From Ignavibacteria bacterium (lineage in GTDB: Bacteria; Bacteroidota; Ignavibacteria; Kapaibacteriales; Kapaibacteriaceae): a stretch of 64,000 nucleotides of DNA. Position 1 is the stretch's first letter. Every line of letters starts with the position of its first letter. Shown here piece after piece: positions 25,155-34,094 of this stretch. The position numbers and the translations under genes were made by a program. The notes under the pieces are model-generated. The model did no database searches, was not told where the DNA came from, and was given only the letters and a program-made list of their open reading frames with translations. The stretch covers positions 62,001-126,000 of the forward strand of contig VGVV01000003.1 in NCBI GenBank assembly GCA_016873895.1. Reading direction: 5' to 3'.

Positions 25155-26720
25155 CTATTTGTATTTTCTTCGTGTGAGTTTTTTACCGCTCAACATTGCA
25201 AACGATCGTATTTGACGTCGTGTGCGCCACCAACGGACAACTTTGAGCAGTGTGAGCCGTAGCAACATTGCTAATGATACAGTCGATTTGATAGATCCGC
25301 CATCGAGCTTGTTGCGCAGCTGCGCCCGCTCAAGGTCACTTATCGTAACCTCGTCTGCAGATGTGCTGGGCTTATTGAGGATGTGGTCGAGCATGTTCTC
25401 AAGCTCTCGAGCAGCTTGCTCGAATCTTGGTGCATCGATCTGATTGTATTTCATGAGCAGCATCAGATGATCATAGAGGATTGCTGCACGCTGGATGTCT
25501 TCAAGTTGACGCTCATTCTGTAGTGCATCGAGTAGGGCGCACGAAAGCTCCTCAAATTCTCGAACCTTCTCTTCGGATAGTGAGAATAATTGATGAGGGG
25601 TGATATCATCTACTTGCACATATACAGTGCTAAGCTTTTCGATCTGCAGTCCATACTTCTCTGCAAGCTGTCCAGAGAATTTCTCTGTTTGGGATTGTAT
25701 AAGGCTATTCAGAGCAGTAATCTGAGACTGCAATGCATGCACTCGATGTTGTCCGGTTGCACCCCGAGCCTGTGATTCAAGATCCTTGCGTTGCTGAATC
25801 AGCTCGCGAATCTTTTGCGCGTAAGGAGACTGTGAAGAGGCCACAAGCCCTTCGATCAGCACGTGGTCGAGCTGAAGTCTCGATGAGCCAATCTTGACAG
25901 TGTTTATCGTGATTTGTGATCCGAGTTTTTCCTGCAGCATTTCAAGGTCTACATGGGCAACCCCGTCAGTTATCACGAGAATCTGGGCATGACTAAGTTG
26001 GCTTTCGTGTGAGATATCCTCGATGGCAGTAAGCAGTGCCTTTTGTAATGAAGTGCCGTTTCCTTTTGCATCTAGCCGCATCATATTTCGAATGAGTCGG
26101 TCATATGACGGTACATCGCGCGCAAACTGCAGATCGCCAATCCTGAGGTCAAATGTTCGAAAGAATATTGTGCCTAGCTCACGCTGATTTTTTCGTAGAA
26201 ACAGAAATGCGATGGCCTTGGCAAGATGAATCCGATAGTGTTGCTGCATTGAAATAGATGTGTCGAAAAGGATGTAGACCTTTTGCTTTCTATCGTCTGG
26301 AGCAAATCTGTTGCTATCGGATTGATATCGGAAATTACGGGGGCTCTTCGTGCGAGGCATCCACAGCGATCGTTCTGCGAGCTTCTGGAGAAAAACGGCC
26401 TCGGGCAGCAGATGCTGGTACGGGTAGATGTAACGGACTTCGGTTACGCTCGTGATAAGGTCTGCTTCGTACTCCTTAGCGTCTGGCACATGCGGCACGA
26501 TAATCGTATCTGTCGTGTCACGCTCTGCAAGTGGATCGTGCAACTCAAGGATGGGCGCAAGTGAACTCGATATAGCATGAGAGGCGTCTTCTAGAATTCG
26601 GGCGATCTCATAGATCATCGTAAACGCTTCTGGCAGATGTTCCTCGACCGTATCGAAGAAGCCAAACTCCTCGACTTGAGCGAAGAATCGTGAGGTTTCG
26701 ATGTCTGTTCGCAGACTCAT
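25155..26720 (-). CDS. von Willebrand factor A domain protein (partner of MoxR ATPase)
   Basis: 521 residues, cytoplasmic (no signal peptide). A VWA domain spans roughly residues 145-310, with the metal-ion (MIDAS) motif DTSISMQ, the Thr in GNGTSLQ and the Asp in VITDG. A C-terminal coiled-coil/helical part (ELIQQRKDLESQARG) follows, and the end is strongly basic (RRWRTRRQIRS, KKLTRRKYK). It directly follows the MoxR AAA+ gene with stop and start adjoining. MoxR/VWA pairs (for example RavA-ViaA, CbbQ-CbbO, NorQ-NorD) remodel or insert metal into target proteins. The target here is unknown. The basic tail hints at nucleic acid, ribosome or membrane contact, which is speculative. Confidence 0.82.
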   Translation of the reverse strand: MSLRTDIETSRFFAQVEEFGFFDTVEEHLPEAFTMIYEIARILEDASHAISSSLAPILELHDPLAERDTTDTIIVPHVPDAKEYEADLITSVTEVRYIYPYQHLLPEAVFLQKLAERSLWMPRTKSPRNFRYQSDSNRFAPDDRKQKVYILFDTSISMQQHYRIHLAKAIAFLFLRKNQRELGTIFFRTFDLRIGDLQFARDVPSYDRLIRNMMRLDAKGNGTSLQKALLTAIEDISHESQLSHAQILVITDGVAHVDLEMLQEKLGSQITINTVKIGSSRLQLDHVLIEGLVASSQSPYAQKIRELIQQRKDLESQARGATGQHRVHALQSQITALNSLIQSQTEKFSGQLAEKYGLQIEKLSTVYVQVDDITPHQLFSLSEEKVREFEELSCALLDALQNERQLEDIQRAAILYDHLMLLMKYNQIDAPRFEQAARELENMLDHILNKPSTSADEVTISDLERAQLRNKLDGGSIKSTVSLAMLLRLTLLKVVRWWRTRRQIRSFAMLSGKKLTRRKYK

Positions 26721-28037
26721 CTATTGTTCGATGCGATTGAGTTCTCGTTCAACTGTAATGAGCGTTGATTGAAGCGCTTTTTTCACACTATGTCGTAGTT
26801 CACGCACTTCATCACAAACAGGGATGAAATCTACAAGGAATTGCTCGAGGATCTTCTTGTTCTGCTCCTGCGGCTGCTCAGAACCAAACTTCTCTTTCAC
26901 CCACTCGAAGAAGGTTCTACGCACTGCCGTATCGGCAAACTGCGATAGGGGGTGTAGCATAAGTTTAGGGTCTTCTTTGATGTCACGCAGAAGGTTCGTG
27001 AAATCAAGTAGCATTGTGATTTGGTCAAAGCCCCTTGCAGCAGTCAATGAGTTAAGCACGGTCGAGTACGACTTTGTAAAAGTGGCGATCTCTTCTGGCA
27101 GTCCCACTGTAGCGAACACGAAGTACAGCCTGCTAACGTCGTCGTGAACAACCTGACTACGTCCTTTCAGAAGGGCAAGTGCACGCAGGAGGTCCAGCGA
27201 TTTTGCCTGTGTTCGGGGTGAGATGTAGAAATCAGAACCATCGGTGGACTTTACCTGTTCGTGAAGTTGGCGATTGCGTAAAAACTCGAAATGACGAATA
27301 ACGATGTTGGTAAAGTACAGTACTTCGTTCGAGATCTCAATTGATGAATGATCACTGCGACCCGTGATGATTCTATGCATGTGCTGTAAACGTTCGAAGG
27401 AGATCTTTTTAGGGGGCTCAATAGGCTTGCCACCATGCACCAGATACCGCTGTGATATTTGGTACTGAATAAACGGATCTTTGTCAGGAAGTATAACAGC
27501 CTTGAACAAAAAACGATCCAGTAGAGCCTCAGTTACCTCACTAATACGTAAGTAGTTTGTGGACGCAATAACGGTATGCAGTGGTGAGTGCACGTCTTGA
27601 ACACCACGCATAAGTCTGCGCTCGTTGAGAAGTGATAGAAGAGCCCTCAGTGTAAAATCATTGGCATCGAAGATCTCATCGATAAACCCAAATTCACTCT
27701 CAACCAATGATCCACTCGTATTATGAATGATTCGTCCGGTCTTGAGCTGCTCAAGATCGAGTCCACCAAAAAATGTATCAGGTTGCTGCTCTTTGGATGC
27801 CTGTACACGAAACAGCCGCGCCCCTTCAAACATGCTGAAGATCTGCTCGGCAAGGAGTGATTTCCCAACACCTGTTCGGCTCTGTAATAGCAGGTGTTCC
27901 GCTGTTAGCAATGCGCAAATCGCTTGCTCGATGACTTCTTCTCTGTTGATGACGCGTTGGCCTACAAACCACGCAGCATCTTTTAGCTCATTGGCGATCT
28001 CTTCGATAGACCCCAACGTCTCACGTCTTTCTGCCAT
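26721..28037 (-). CDS. MoxR-family AAA+ ATPase
   Basis: 438 residues. Walker A TGVGKSLLAEQ follows the QSR segment; Walker B is in SEFGFIDEIFDAND; sensor-like VIASTNYLRISE and arginine-bearing EALLDRFLFK follow. The overall order matches MoxR/RavA-type ATPases, without the LARA insertion of RavA. I chose ATG 28037 because AGGAG lies 7 nt upstream on the minus strand. The frame is open further upstream, but that extension reads across the uvrC promoter and lacks conservation signs. The product is expected to hexamerise and act with the VWA protein encoded immediately downstream. Confidence 0.88.
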   Translation of the reverse strand: MAERRETLGSIEEIANELKDAAWFVGQRVINREEVIEQAICALLTAEHLLLQSRTGVGKSLLAEQIFSMFEGARLFRVQASKEQQPDTFFGGLDLEQLKTGRIIHNTSGSLVESEFGFIDEIFDANDFTLRALLSLLNERRLMRGVQDVHSPLHTVIASTNYLRISEVTEALLDRFLFKAVILPDKDPFIQYQISQRYLVHGGKPIEPPKKISFERLQHMHRIITGRSDHSSIEISNEVLYFTNIVIRHFEFLRNRQLHEQVKSTDGSDFYISPRTQAKSLDLLRALALLKGRSQVVHDDVSRLYFVFATVGLPEEIATFTKSYSTVLNSLTAARGFDQITMLLDFTNLLRDIKEDPKLMLHPLSQFADTAVRRTFFEWVKEKFGSEQPQEQNKKILEQFLVDFIPVCDEVRELRHSVKKALQSTLITVERELNRIEQ

Positions 28038-28044
28038 AGAATCA

Positions 28045-28049
28045 CTCCT
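28045..28049 (-). promoter_or_regulatory. Shine-Dalgarno site fixing the MoxR start
   Basis: AGGAG on the minus strand, 7 nt before ATG 28037. It is a near-ideal ribosome binding site and excludes the longer upstream reading frame. Confidence 0.8.
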
Positions 28050-28113
28050 ACAGATTGTCACCCAAGTAACACGCACAATATAGCACTGAGGTGTATGCTC
28101 AGCGCAAAGCCCG

Positions 28114-28121
28114 TAGATTTG
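28114..28121 (+). promoter_or_regulatory. uvrC -7 element, leaderless type
   Basis: TAGATTTG matches the Bacteroidetes -7 consensus exactly and ends 5 nt before GTG 28127. No clear -33 TTTG is visible at 19-21 bp, so support comes from the exact -7 match and the recurring spacing seen at other genes. Confidence 0.5.
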
Positions 28122-28126
28122 CCTAC

Positions 28127-29998
28127 GTGAAGACTCAAGAATCAGACATATCAACACATATACAGCAGAAGCTTAGCACGTTGCCAACCAGACCTGGCGT
28201 TTATCTGCATAAGGACTCTAAGGGAGGCATCATATATGTTGGAAAGGCTAAGAACCTGCGAAGTCGGGTTAGATCCTACTTTCAAGAGAACCGCCCTGTT
28301 GATGCAAAGACGGCTGTGCTGGTACGCCAGATTCAGGACTTTGATTTCATTGTCACTGATACAGAAGTAGAAGCCTTCATACTTGAGAACACGCTCATCA
28401 AGCAGTATCGGCCGAAGTACAACATTCTCTTGAAGGATGACAAATCGTACCCGTTCATCAGGATTACGAAGGAGCAATATCCAAGAGTGTTTAAAACGCG
28501 TACGATTGTCAAGGATGGAAGTAAGTATTTCGGGCCCTACACGGATGGTACATATCTGTACCATCTGCTAAAATCTATACGTAGCATCTTTCCATTGCGA
28601 TCATGTGATTTACCACTTGCTGAATCTGGGATTGAAGAGGGCAGATGGAAGGTGTGCCTCGATTATCATATCAAGAAATGTGATGGTCCATGTCAGGGGT
28701 ACATTTCGAAGGACGATTACAACATCTACATCAAGCAGATTCAGCAAGTGCTGCAGGGCAAAACGAGGGAGCTTGAACGTCAGCTTGAAGAGCGTATGCA
28801 CCGACTTGCTGACGAGATGAAGTACGAAGACGCCCTTGTAGTGCGGCAGCGTCTGGAAAGACTTCGCGAATACACCTCCAAACAGCGTGTGTTGAGCAAT
28901 AGTGATCGTGATCAGGATGTTTTTGCGTTTGTACGATCAGAACGCATTGGATGCAGTATTGTGCTCACCATTAGAGACGGTAAACTTGTTGGAAAGAGAC
29001 ACTTTCTTGTTCAGGGTGTACAAGATCTTACAGATGCCGAAGTTCAGGCTCGCACACTAGAACAGTGGTACATTGATGCAGATCATTTTCCTGATGAAGT
29101 GATTGTGCAGTATCCACTTCAGGATCAGGAGGTCCTGCAGGAGTTCCTATGCAAACAAGCAGGCCGTAACGTATCGATCATTCTTCCCAAGATCGGCGAT
29201 AAGCGCAAGCTTATCGAACTTGCAGAGCAGAATGCAGATGCCCAGCTGCGCGAACATATGGCCCAACAGGCCGAAAAAGATCAATCGGTCTCTCGTGCCG
29301 TTTTGACGCTGCAGAGAGATTTGCGAATGGAGTCGCTACCTCGTCGTATTGAGTGTATCGATAACTCGCACATGCAGGGCACGGACTACGTATCGTCTGT
29401 TGTATGCTTTGTTGACGGTAAGCCCCGCAAATCAGATTATCGTCATTATAAACTCCGAACATTAACAAGTAATGATGACTTCGAGGCTATGAAGGAAGTT
29501 ATAAGTAGACGCTTTACTCCTAAGGAGCCAGATCAAGAGGTCGCTTATCCAGACTTGTTGATCATTGATGGAGGTAAGGGGCAGTTATCGCATGCGATGG
29601 AGGTACTGGATGCCCTTGGCCTGCGAGGGAAATTTACGGTGATTGGGCTAGCCAAGCGTCTCGAGGAGATCTTTACACCTGGGTCCGCATTACCTCTGTT
29701 CGTAGCAAAAACAAGCTCTAGCCTCCGACTTCTTCAGCAAGTGCGTGATGAGGCGCACAGATTTGCAATTCAGTATCATCGAAAGCTGCGAGAAAAGCGC
29801 ACGATAACAACGGAGCTGCTCACCATTGCCGGTATCGGGAAAACAACTGCTACCAAGCTCTTGCGTACCTATGGCTCTGTTGAGGGAGTTCGTGCAGCAT
29901 CACAAGATTCTCTTGAGCAAGTAGTCGGTAAATCAACTGCTAGTAAGCTCATAGATTATTTTACCAGTACACCTCCTGATGCTCACGCCTCATCTTGA
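28127..29998 (+). CDS. uvrC: Excinuclease ABC subunit C
   Basis: UvrC makes both incisions in nucleotide excision repair. Order: GIY-YIG nuclease (RPGVYLHKD...GGIIYVGKAKNLRSRV), Cys-containing middle (CLDYHIKKCDGPCQGYI), UVR motif that binds UvrB (HRLADEMKYEDALVVRQRLERL is its area), RNase H-like nuclease (ECIDNSHMQGTDYVSS, LLIIDGGKGQL) and two HhH motifs at the C-terminus (IAGIGKTTATKLLRTYGS). GTG 28127 is preferred because a -7 element ends 5 nt before it. GTG 28091 is in frame but lies upstream of the element. The end overlaps the GH13-like gene by 20 bp. Confidence 0.96.
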   Translation: MKTQESDISTHIQQKLSTLPTRPGVYLHKDSKGGIIYVGKAKNLRSRVRSYFQENRPVDAKTAVLVRQIQDFDFIVTDTEVEAFILENTLIKQYRPKYNILLKDDKSYPFIRITKEQYPRVFKTRTIVKDGSKYFGPYTDGTYLYHLLKSIRSIFPLRSCDLPLAESGIEEGRWKVCLDYHIKKCDGPCQGYISKDDYNIYIKQIQQVLQGKTRELERQLEERMHRLADEMKYEDALVVRQRLERLREYTSKQRVLSNSDRDQDVFAFVRSERIGCSIVLTIRDGKLVGKRHFLVQGVQDLTDAEVQARTLEQWYIDADHFPDEVIVQYPLQDQEVLQEFLCKQAGRNVSIILPKIGDKRKLIELAEQNADAQLREHMAQQAEKDQSVSRAVLTLQRDLRMESLPRRIECIDNSHMQGTDYVSSVVCFVDGKPRKSDYRHYKLRTLTSNDDFEAMKEVISRRFTPKEPDQEVAYPDLLIIDGGKGQLSHAMEVLDALGLRGKFTVIGLAKRLEEIFTPGSALPLFVAKTSSSLRLLQQVRDEAHRFAIQYHRKLREKRTITTELLTIAGIGKTTATKLLRTYGSVEGVRAASQDSLEQVVGKSTASKLIDYFTSTPPDAHASS

Positions 29999-31829
29999 CA
30001 TTGTCGTAGAGGCGCTAACCCGGGTAGGGCTAACCGACACGCACCATTATGCGGTACCGGGAGTGTGGATCGGATCGTCTACCGAGGTACTGTATCCAAA
30101 CGCATCGGCCTATCTTCTCGAGCAAATTGCCGCATTGGGATCTACGCACTACAAGAGGCCTCAGCAAGCATTAGTATATAACGCACTTGTACGTCAGGTA
30201 ACGTCCTACGATCATTATGGAGGTCATAGTGATGACGTGACGAAGTTGTTCTGCACGCAGGGCACCTTTATAAAACTCATTGCATTGATCCCATATCTCA
30301 AGTCGTTAGGTGTTACACAAGTTGTCCTGCTGCCGATATGTAAAGGTGGCTCGATTGGTAAAAAGGGTACGTTAGGCTCTCCTTACGCAGTGCAAAACAT
30401 CTTTACACTTGATCCAGTTTATGATGAGCCGGCCCTTGGATTACCGCTGTTGGTTCAAGCGCAGGCAATGATAGAGGCATTTCATAGTGTTGACATTTCA
30501 GTTGTTCTCGAGCAGGTTCTGCGAACGGCGAGTATTGATTCAGAACTTGTCCCGGAACACCCTGAGTGGTTTTATTGGGTTGCAGAAGAAGATTTAACGG
30601 GCACGGGGCTTATGCCCCCAGTGTTTAGCGCCGAAGAGCTTGCCCAGATACATCATAACGTTGAGCGCCAAGATCACAGTGATCTACCTGAGCCGAGTGA
30701 GGAATACCGGTCGCGTTTTTGTCAGCCGCCCAAGCATGTCGAACGTGACAACACCGGATGGGTTGGATATTCCCATAGCGGTGAACGACTGAGGATTCCA
30801 GGTGCCTTTGCAGATTGGCCCCCTGATGATTCGCAGCCACAATGGTCGGATGTTACATACCTCAAACTTCATAAGCATCCTGATTTTGCCTATCCAGCGT
30901 ATAACACGCTACGTATGTTCGATCAGCGGCTAGAACATAAAGAGTACGAGCAACACGACCTTTGGAATATGCTGCAGGAGATTATTCCTCATTGGATACG
31001 ATTGCTGGATATCGATGGCATCATGATTGACATGGGGCACGCACTTCCTTTGAAACTCCGTCACGGTATTCTGCAAAGAGCTTGGGAATGTAAACCAAAT
31101 CTGCTAGTGTACGAGGAGAGGTTCGAGATCAATGGGGATTTACGACTGCAGGGAATCGATGCAGTCATGGGGTATTTGCCGCATGCCGCTCGTCGATACA
31201 AAGAGCTCAAGGAGTTTACATTACGTTCCCAACGTAATGAGTTCGCACTTTCGTTCTTTGCAACAGTAGACTCGCACAACACCCCACGTATTACTCGTGA
31301 TCATGATGAGCATGCATCTTATGCGATATGGCAATATGTAGCGTTGTTGCCACGAGGACTGCCATTTATTGTTGCAGGGTTTGATATTGGCGAGACATAT
31401 CCGATAAATACTGGATTGGACTTTACGCCCGATGAGATAAGAAGCTATCATGATGTCGGGCTGCCATTGTTCGATGACATCCAGCTGTGCTGGCATCGAT
31501 TGAGTGCTGTTACCATTGCACTGAGAAACAGGTGTCAGCATGTTTGCGATGATCAGGTATATGATCTGCTAGGTGATGATGATGACATCACACTACTAGC
31601 AGATGATGACGCTACCTGCCTGGTATACATGCGTGTGCCTAAAGGATCTCATAGGGGGCTTCTCGTTGCATTGAACATGGGCTCCACCCAAGAGGCTGTC
31701 GAGATCACAAAGAATGGGATCGTCGATATCGCTGCATACGAATGTGTGGCCCGACGTGAGGATGCATTTGAAGTGCGAATCGATGCTGGTTGTTGCCTTG
31801 TATTGCCAATACTACTTAAGCGGCACTAG
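29979..31829 (+). CDS. GH13 (alpha-amylase superfamily) protein with altered active site
   Basis: 616 residues with a TIM-barrel typical of GH13: YLKSLGVTQVVLLPI (early strand), GSPYAVQNIFTLDPVYDEP, EHPEWFYW, DGIMIDMGHALP and VDSHNTPRI. The nucleophile would be Asp351 and the acid/base Glu379 (or Glu380). Two normally conserved positions differ: the Arg two residues before the nucleophile is Met349, and the Asp of the usual NHD motif is Asn434. Parts (EHPEWFYWV) resemble the maltosyltransferase GlgE group. It has no signal peptide, so it is cytoplasmic, perhaps acting on glycogen or maltodextrin, or it may be a non-catalytic relative. It overlaps uvrC by 20 bp and converges on holB with a 14-bp overlap. 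Confidence 0.72.
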   Translation: MLTPHLDIVVEALTRVGLTDTHHYAVPGVWIGSSTEVLYPNASAYLLEQIAALGSTHYKRPQQALVYNALVRQVTSYDHYGGHSDDVTKLFCTQGTFIKLIALIPYLKSLGVTQVVLLPICKGGSIGKKGTLGSPYAVQNIFTLDPVYDEPALGLPLLVQAQAMIEAFHSVDISVVLEQVLRTASIDSELVPEHPEWFYWVAEEDLTGTGLMPPVFSAEELAQIHHNVERQDHSDLPEPSEEYRSRFCQPPKHVERDNTGWVGYSHSGERLRIPGAFADWPPDDSQPQWSDVTYLKLHKHPDFAYPAYNTLRMFDQRLEHKEYEQHDLWNMLQEIIPHWIRLLDIDGIMIDMGHALPLKLRHGILQRAWECKPNLLVYEERFEINGDLRLQGIDAVMGYLPHAARRYKELKEFTLRSQRNEFALSFFATVDSHNTPRITRDHDEHASYAIWQYVALLPRGLPFIVAGFDIGETYPINTGLDFTPDEIRSYHDVGLPLFDDIQLCWHRLSAVTIALRNRCQHVCDDQVYDLLGDDDDITLLADDDATCLVYMRVPKGSHRGLLVALNMGSTQEAVEITKNGIVDIAAYECVARREDAFEVRIDAGCCLVLPILLKRH

Positions 31830-32973
31830 GTCGATTGCTTGCAGCACCCTTAGCGAGAATGGTGCGTAGATCCATGAGCAGCGATGTAAATGTAAGATTG
31901 ATCGATACATTTTGGAGGATGTCGTAGGAAGCTTTGTCAATACTGAGCAATGCAGAATCAACGTTGGCATTGCCAAAAGCAACAGCGAACTTCGAGAGAG
32001 TATCTAGGGCATCTTGATTGGAGACACCCATTGTTGACTGTGTGATGTGAAGCATGCGCGCATCTCTGAGCCATACTTGCATGAAGCGAAGGTAGGTGAG
32101 CGCGCGTGCCTTGTCTCGATGCTCCGCAACAAGGCTGGCAGACTCTGCAATTCCAAGGCGAAAGTCTCGCCCCCTGAGTATCGATCGAAACATCGTGATT
32201 ACATCGTTGCGGATCTCTTGCACGTCTTCGTGAATGAACTCAAGTGCAACTGTCATGTCGCCATCACAACATGCCGCAATGATACGTGCTTCCGATTCTG
32301 TAGACTCGCCTCGTCTGAGAAGTTCTCCCACAATCTCATCATCAGCGATAGGTGGAATAATCAACTCTTGGCAACGGGATACGATCGTAGGAAGCAGTCG
32401 CTCTGGACGCCACGAAGTAAGGATAATCGTAACGCCGTCGTGAGGCTCTTCAAGTGTCTTGAGAAATGCGTTTGTAGCCTCGGTGTTCATAAGCTCGGCA
32501 TCTATGATTATCACAATACGACGCCCTTGTTGGAGTGTCGAGAGTGATAACGACTTGTTGAGTTCGCGTATCTGCCAGATGCGGATCACGTTGGCACTGC
32601 CAATGCGAAATGGTGTATACGGATCCTTTGAAATCTCAGCAAGCTGGTCCTTAATCTCTTCAATCACGTCGTCTTTGTAATCCGACATTTGCTCTATACG
32701 ACCTGGTGGCAATGCCGTAACGATTGTAATGTTAGGATGCTGCAGTGTTCGCGCCTGCAGGCAAGACTGGCACGCATTACAGGAGGCTATGGAATCATTT
32801 GTGGTAACTGCAGATAAACAGTTCAACGTCTTAGCATACTCAACTGCAAGCGCAACTGCGCCTCGCCCCTGAGATCCACTGAGTAGCAATGCTTGAGGAA
32901 GCCTCTTACTCAGGATGCTTTGCTGCAGCATCTGTTGGAGGTGTTTTTGTCCTATGATACTTTCCCATGCCAT
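31816..32973 (-). CDS. holB: DNA polymerase III delta' subunit (clamp loader)
   Basis: The 385-residue clamp-loader subunit opens and loads the sliding clamp. It begins with SIIGQKHLQQMLQQSI and a P-loop-like but degenerate LLSGSQGRGA, as usual for delta'. A four-Cys zinc module (C...CNACQSC) follows, then IVIIDAELMNTEATNAFLKTLEEP (the family hallmark is NAFLKTLEEP) and RPERLLPTIVSRCQ with the SRC motif. I chose ATG 32973 (MAWESIIG), which gives the normal N-terminus; the frame is open upstream but crosses the divergent regulator gene's start. A TATCTTCG element ends 5 nt before this ATG. Confidence 0.93.
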   Translation of the reverse strand: MAWESIIGQKHLQQMLQQSILSKRLPQALLLSGSQGRGAVALAVEYAKTLNCLSAVTTNDSIASCNACQSCLQARTLQHPNITIVTALPPGRIEQMSDYKDDVIEEIKDQLAEISKDPYTPFRIGSANVIRIWQIRELNKSLSLSTLQQGRRIVIIIDAELMNTEATNAFLKTLEEPHDGVTIILTSWRPERLLPTIVSRCQELIIPPIADDEIVGELLRRGESTESEARIIAACCDGDMTVALEFIHEDVQEIRNDVITMFRSILRGRDFRLGIAESASLVAEHRDKARALTYLRFMQVWLRDARMLHITQSTMGVSNQDALDTLSKFAVAFGNANVDSALLSIDKASYDILQNVSINLTFTSLLMDLRTILAKGAASNRPSAA

Positions 32974-32978
32974 GTGCA

Positions 32979-33003
32979 CGAAGATACGTTGCGTTGTATT
33001 TTG
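32979..33003. promoter_or_regulatory. Compact divergent promoter, holB / response regulator
   Basis: Only 36 bp separate the two divergent start codons. On the minus strand TATCTTCG (32986-32979) ends 5 nt before the holB ATG. On the plus strand TATTTTG (32997-33003) ends 6 nt before the regulator ATG. Each differs from TAnnTTTG by one base, so both transcripts may be leaderless. Confidence 0.4.
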
Positions 33004-33009
33004 CGCGGT

Positions 33010-33717
33010 ATGAGAATACTTGTTATCGAAGATGAGCGCAAGGTGGCCAGCTTTATCAAGCGAGGTCTTGAAGAGGAGCGCTACATCGTTGAAACTGCGG
33101 CAGATGGAGAAGAGGGGCTGATGTTGGCGCGCAACAACGTATTCGATGCCATCGTCCTGGATGTAATGCTGCCTAAGCTCGATGGCTATTCTGTGCTGCA
33201 AAGACTTCGTGATGATGGTAATTCCGTTCCGGTTCTGATGTTAACCGCAAGAAGTTCAACCGAGGACAGGGTACAGGGTTTAGACCTCGGTGCCGATGAT
33301 TATCTGGCAAAGCCTTTTCATTTTGAAGAATTGGCTGCTCGTCTTCGGTCAATTCTTCGGCGTTCCACAACGGAGAAGACTACAAAGCTTCAATGCGGGG
33401 ATTTAACGCTGGATTTGGTTACCCATTTTGCCTACCGCGCGGAAAGAGAAATCGAGCTCACAACCAAGGAATATGCACTACTTGAGTATCTGATGCGCAA
33501 TAAGGATCGCATCTTATCACGATCCATGATTATGCAGCATGTCTGGAAGCACAATTTCGATCCAGAGTCGAACATCATAGACGTATACATCAAGCGAATA
33601 CGGCAGAAGATTGAAAAGGCGGGACAGGGTCAAATGATCCACTCAATTAGAGGTGTTGGGTATCGTATTCGCGAAGGTGGCGTTGTAGATCACGAGCAGG
33701 ACGAGGTAGAATCATGA
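33010..33717 (+). CDS. OmpR/PhoB-family response regulator (orphan)
   Basis: 235-residue two-component regulator. Receiver domain residues 1-115: acidic pocket Asp8/Glu9, phosphoacceptor Asp51 (VLDVMLPKLDGY), Thr79 (LTARSS) and Lys101 (YLAKPFHF). The winged-helix DNA-binding domain spans ~residues 128-225 (LTTKEYALLEYLMRNKDRILSRS, VDVYIKRIRQKI-like, IRGVGYRI). ATG 33010 begins the canonical MRILVIEDE. No sensor kinase gene is adjacent; it is instead coupled by a 4-bp overlap to a MazG-like gene. The target genes are unknown. Confidence 0.94.
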   Translation: MRILVIEDERKVASFIKRGLEEERYIVETAADGEEGLMLARNNVFDAIVLDVMLPKLDGYSVLQRLRDDGNSVPVLMLTARSSTEDRVQGLDLGADDYLAKPFHFEELAARLRSILRRSTTEKTTKLQCGDLTLDLVTHFAYRAEREIELTTKEYALLEYLMRNKDRILSRSMIMQHVWKHNFDPESNIIDVYIKRIRQKIEKAGQGQMIHSIRGVGYRIREGGVVDHEQDEVES

Positions 33718-34037
33718 CGTCAAAGTCGGGAATGGAGCTTGTAGAGTCCATTGAAGATGGGCTTGGTAGTATACAAAGAGCTTTTGATACGTACCAGAAT
33801 GAGTTTTTCATTGCTAGGCCACCTGAGTTCTTTGCTCTCGAACTCTGTGGAGAGGCTGGGGAGCTTGCCAATCTCGAGAAGAAGAGATGGCGTGGGCAGA
33901 CTATATCTGATCAGGATACGGCAGATGAGGCCGCCGACGTGCTTATATCACTGATGAACTTTGCTAATGCACGTGGCATCAACCTAACGCAAGCCGTAGT
34001 TGATAAGCTTGCTCGCATACCACACTCGAAGTCCTGA
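33714..34037 (+). CDS. MazG-like nucleotide pyrophosphohydrolase
   Basis: A 107-residue all-alpha NTP pyrophosphohydrolase. The metal-binding pattern is visible: Glu47-x-x-Glu50 in CGEAGELAN and Glu72-x-x-Asp75 in DEAADVLIS (EExxE/ExxD arrangement of the MazG/dUTPase-like superfamily). Relatives hydrolyse non-canonical or excess (d)NTPs, or influence (p)ppGpp. Its coupling to the response regulator by a 4-bp overlap is uncommon and suggests the enzyme level is set with the regulator. It is followed by a terminator shared with rpmG. The substrate is unknown. Confidence 0.85.
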   Translation: MTSKSGMELVESIEDGLGSIQRAFDTYQNEFFIARPPEFFALELCGEAGELANLEKKRWRGQTISDQDTADEAADVLISLMNFANARGINLTQAVVDKLARIPHSKS

Positions 34038-34043
34038 GAAACG

Positions 34044-34070
34044 AAAAAAGCCCCTGATGAAAGGGGCTTT
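34044..34070. terminator. Intrinsic terminator shared by mazG-like gene and rpmG
   Basis: Nine-bp arms AAAGCCCCT (34047-34055) and AGGGGCTTT (34062-34070) enclose a 6-nt loop. On the minus strand a run of six T follows, making it a strong terminator for rpmG. On the plus strand only three T are present, so termination of the mazG-like transcript may be partial. Confidence 0.88.
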
Positions 34071-34094
34071 CCATGTACAACATTGGGAAGGTTA

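Noticed and set aside
25142..25158. Hairpin ATAGC-CTGGTGC-GCTAT between ugd and the VWA gene as terminator
   Set aside because: Only 5-bp AT-containing arms and no T-tract. Too weak to call.
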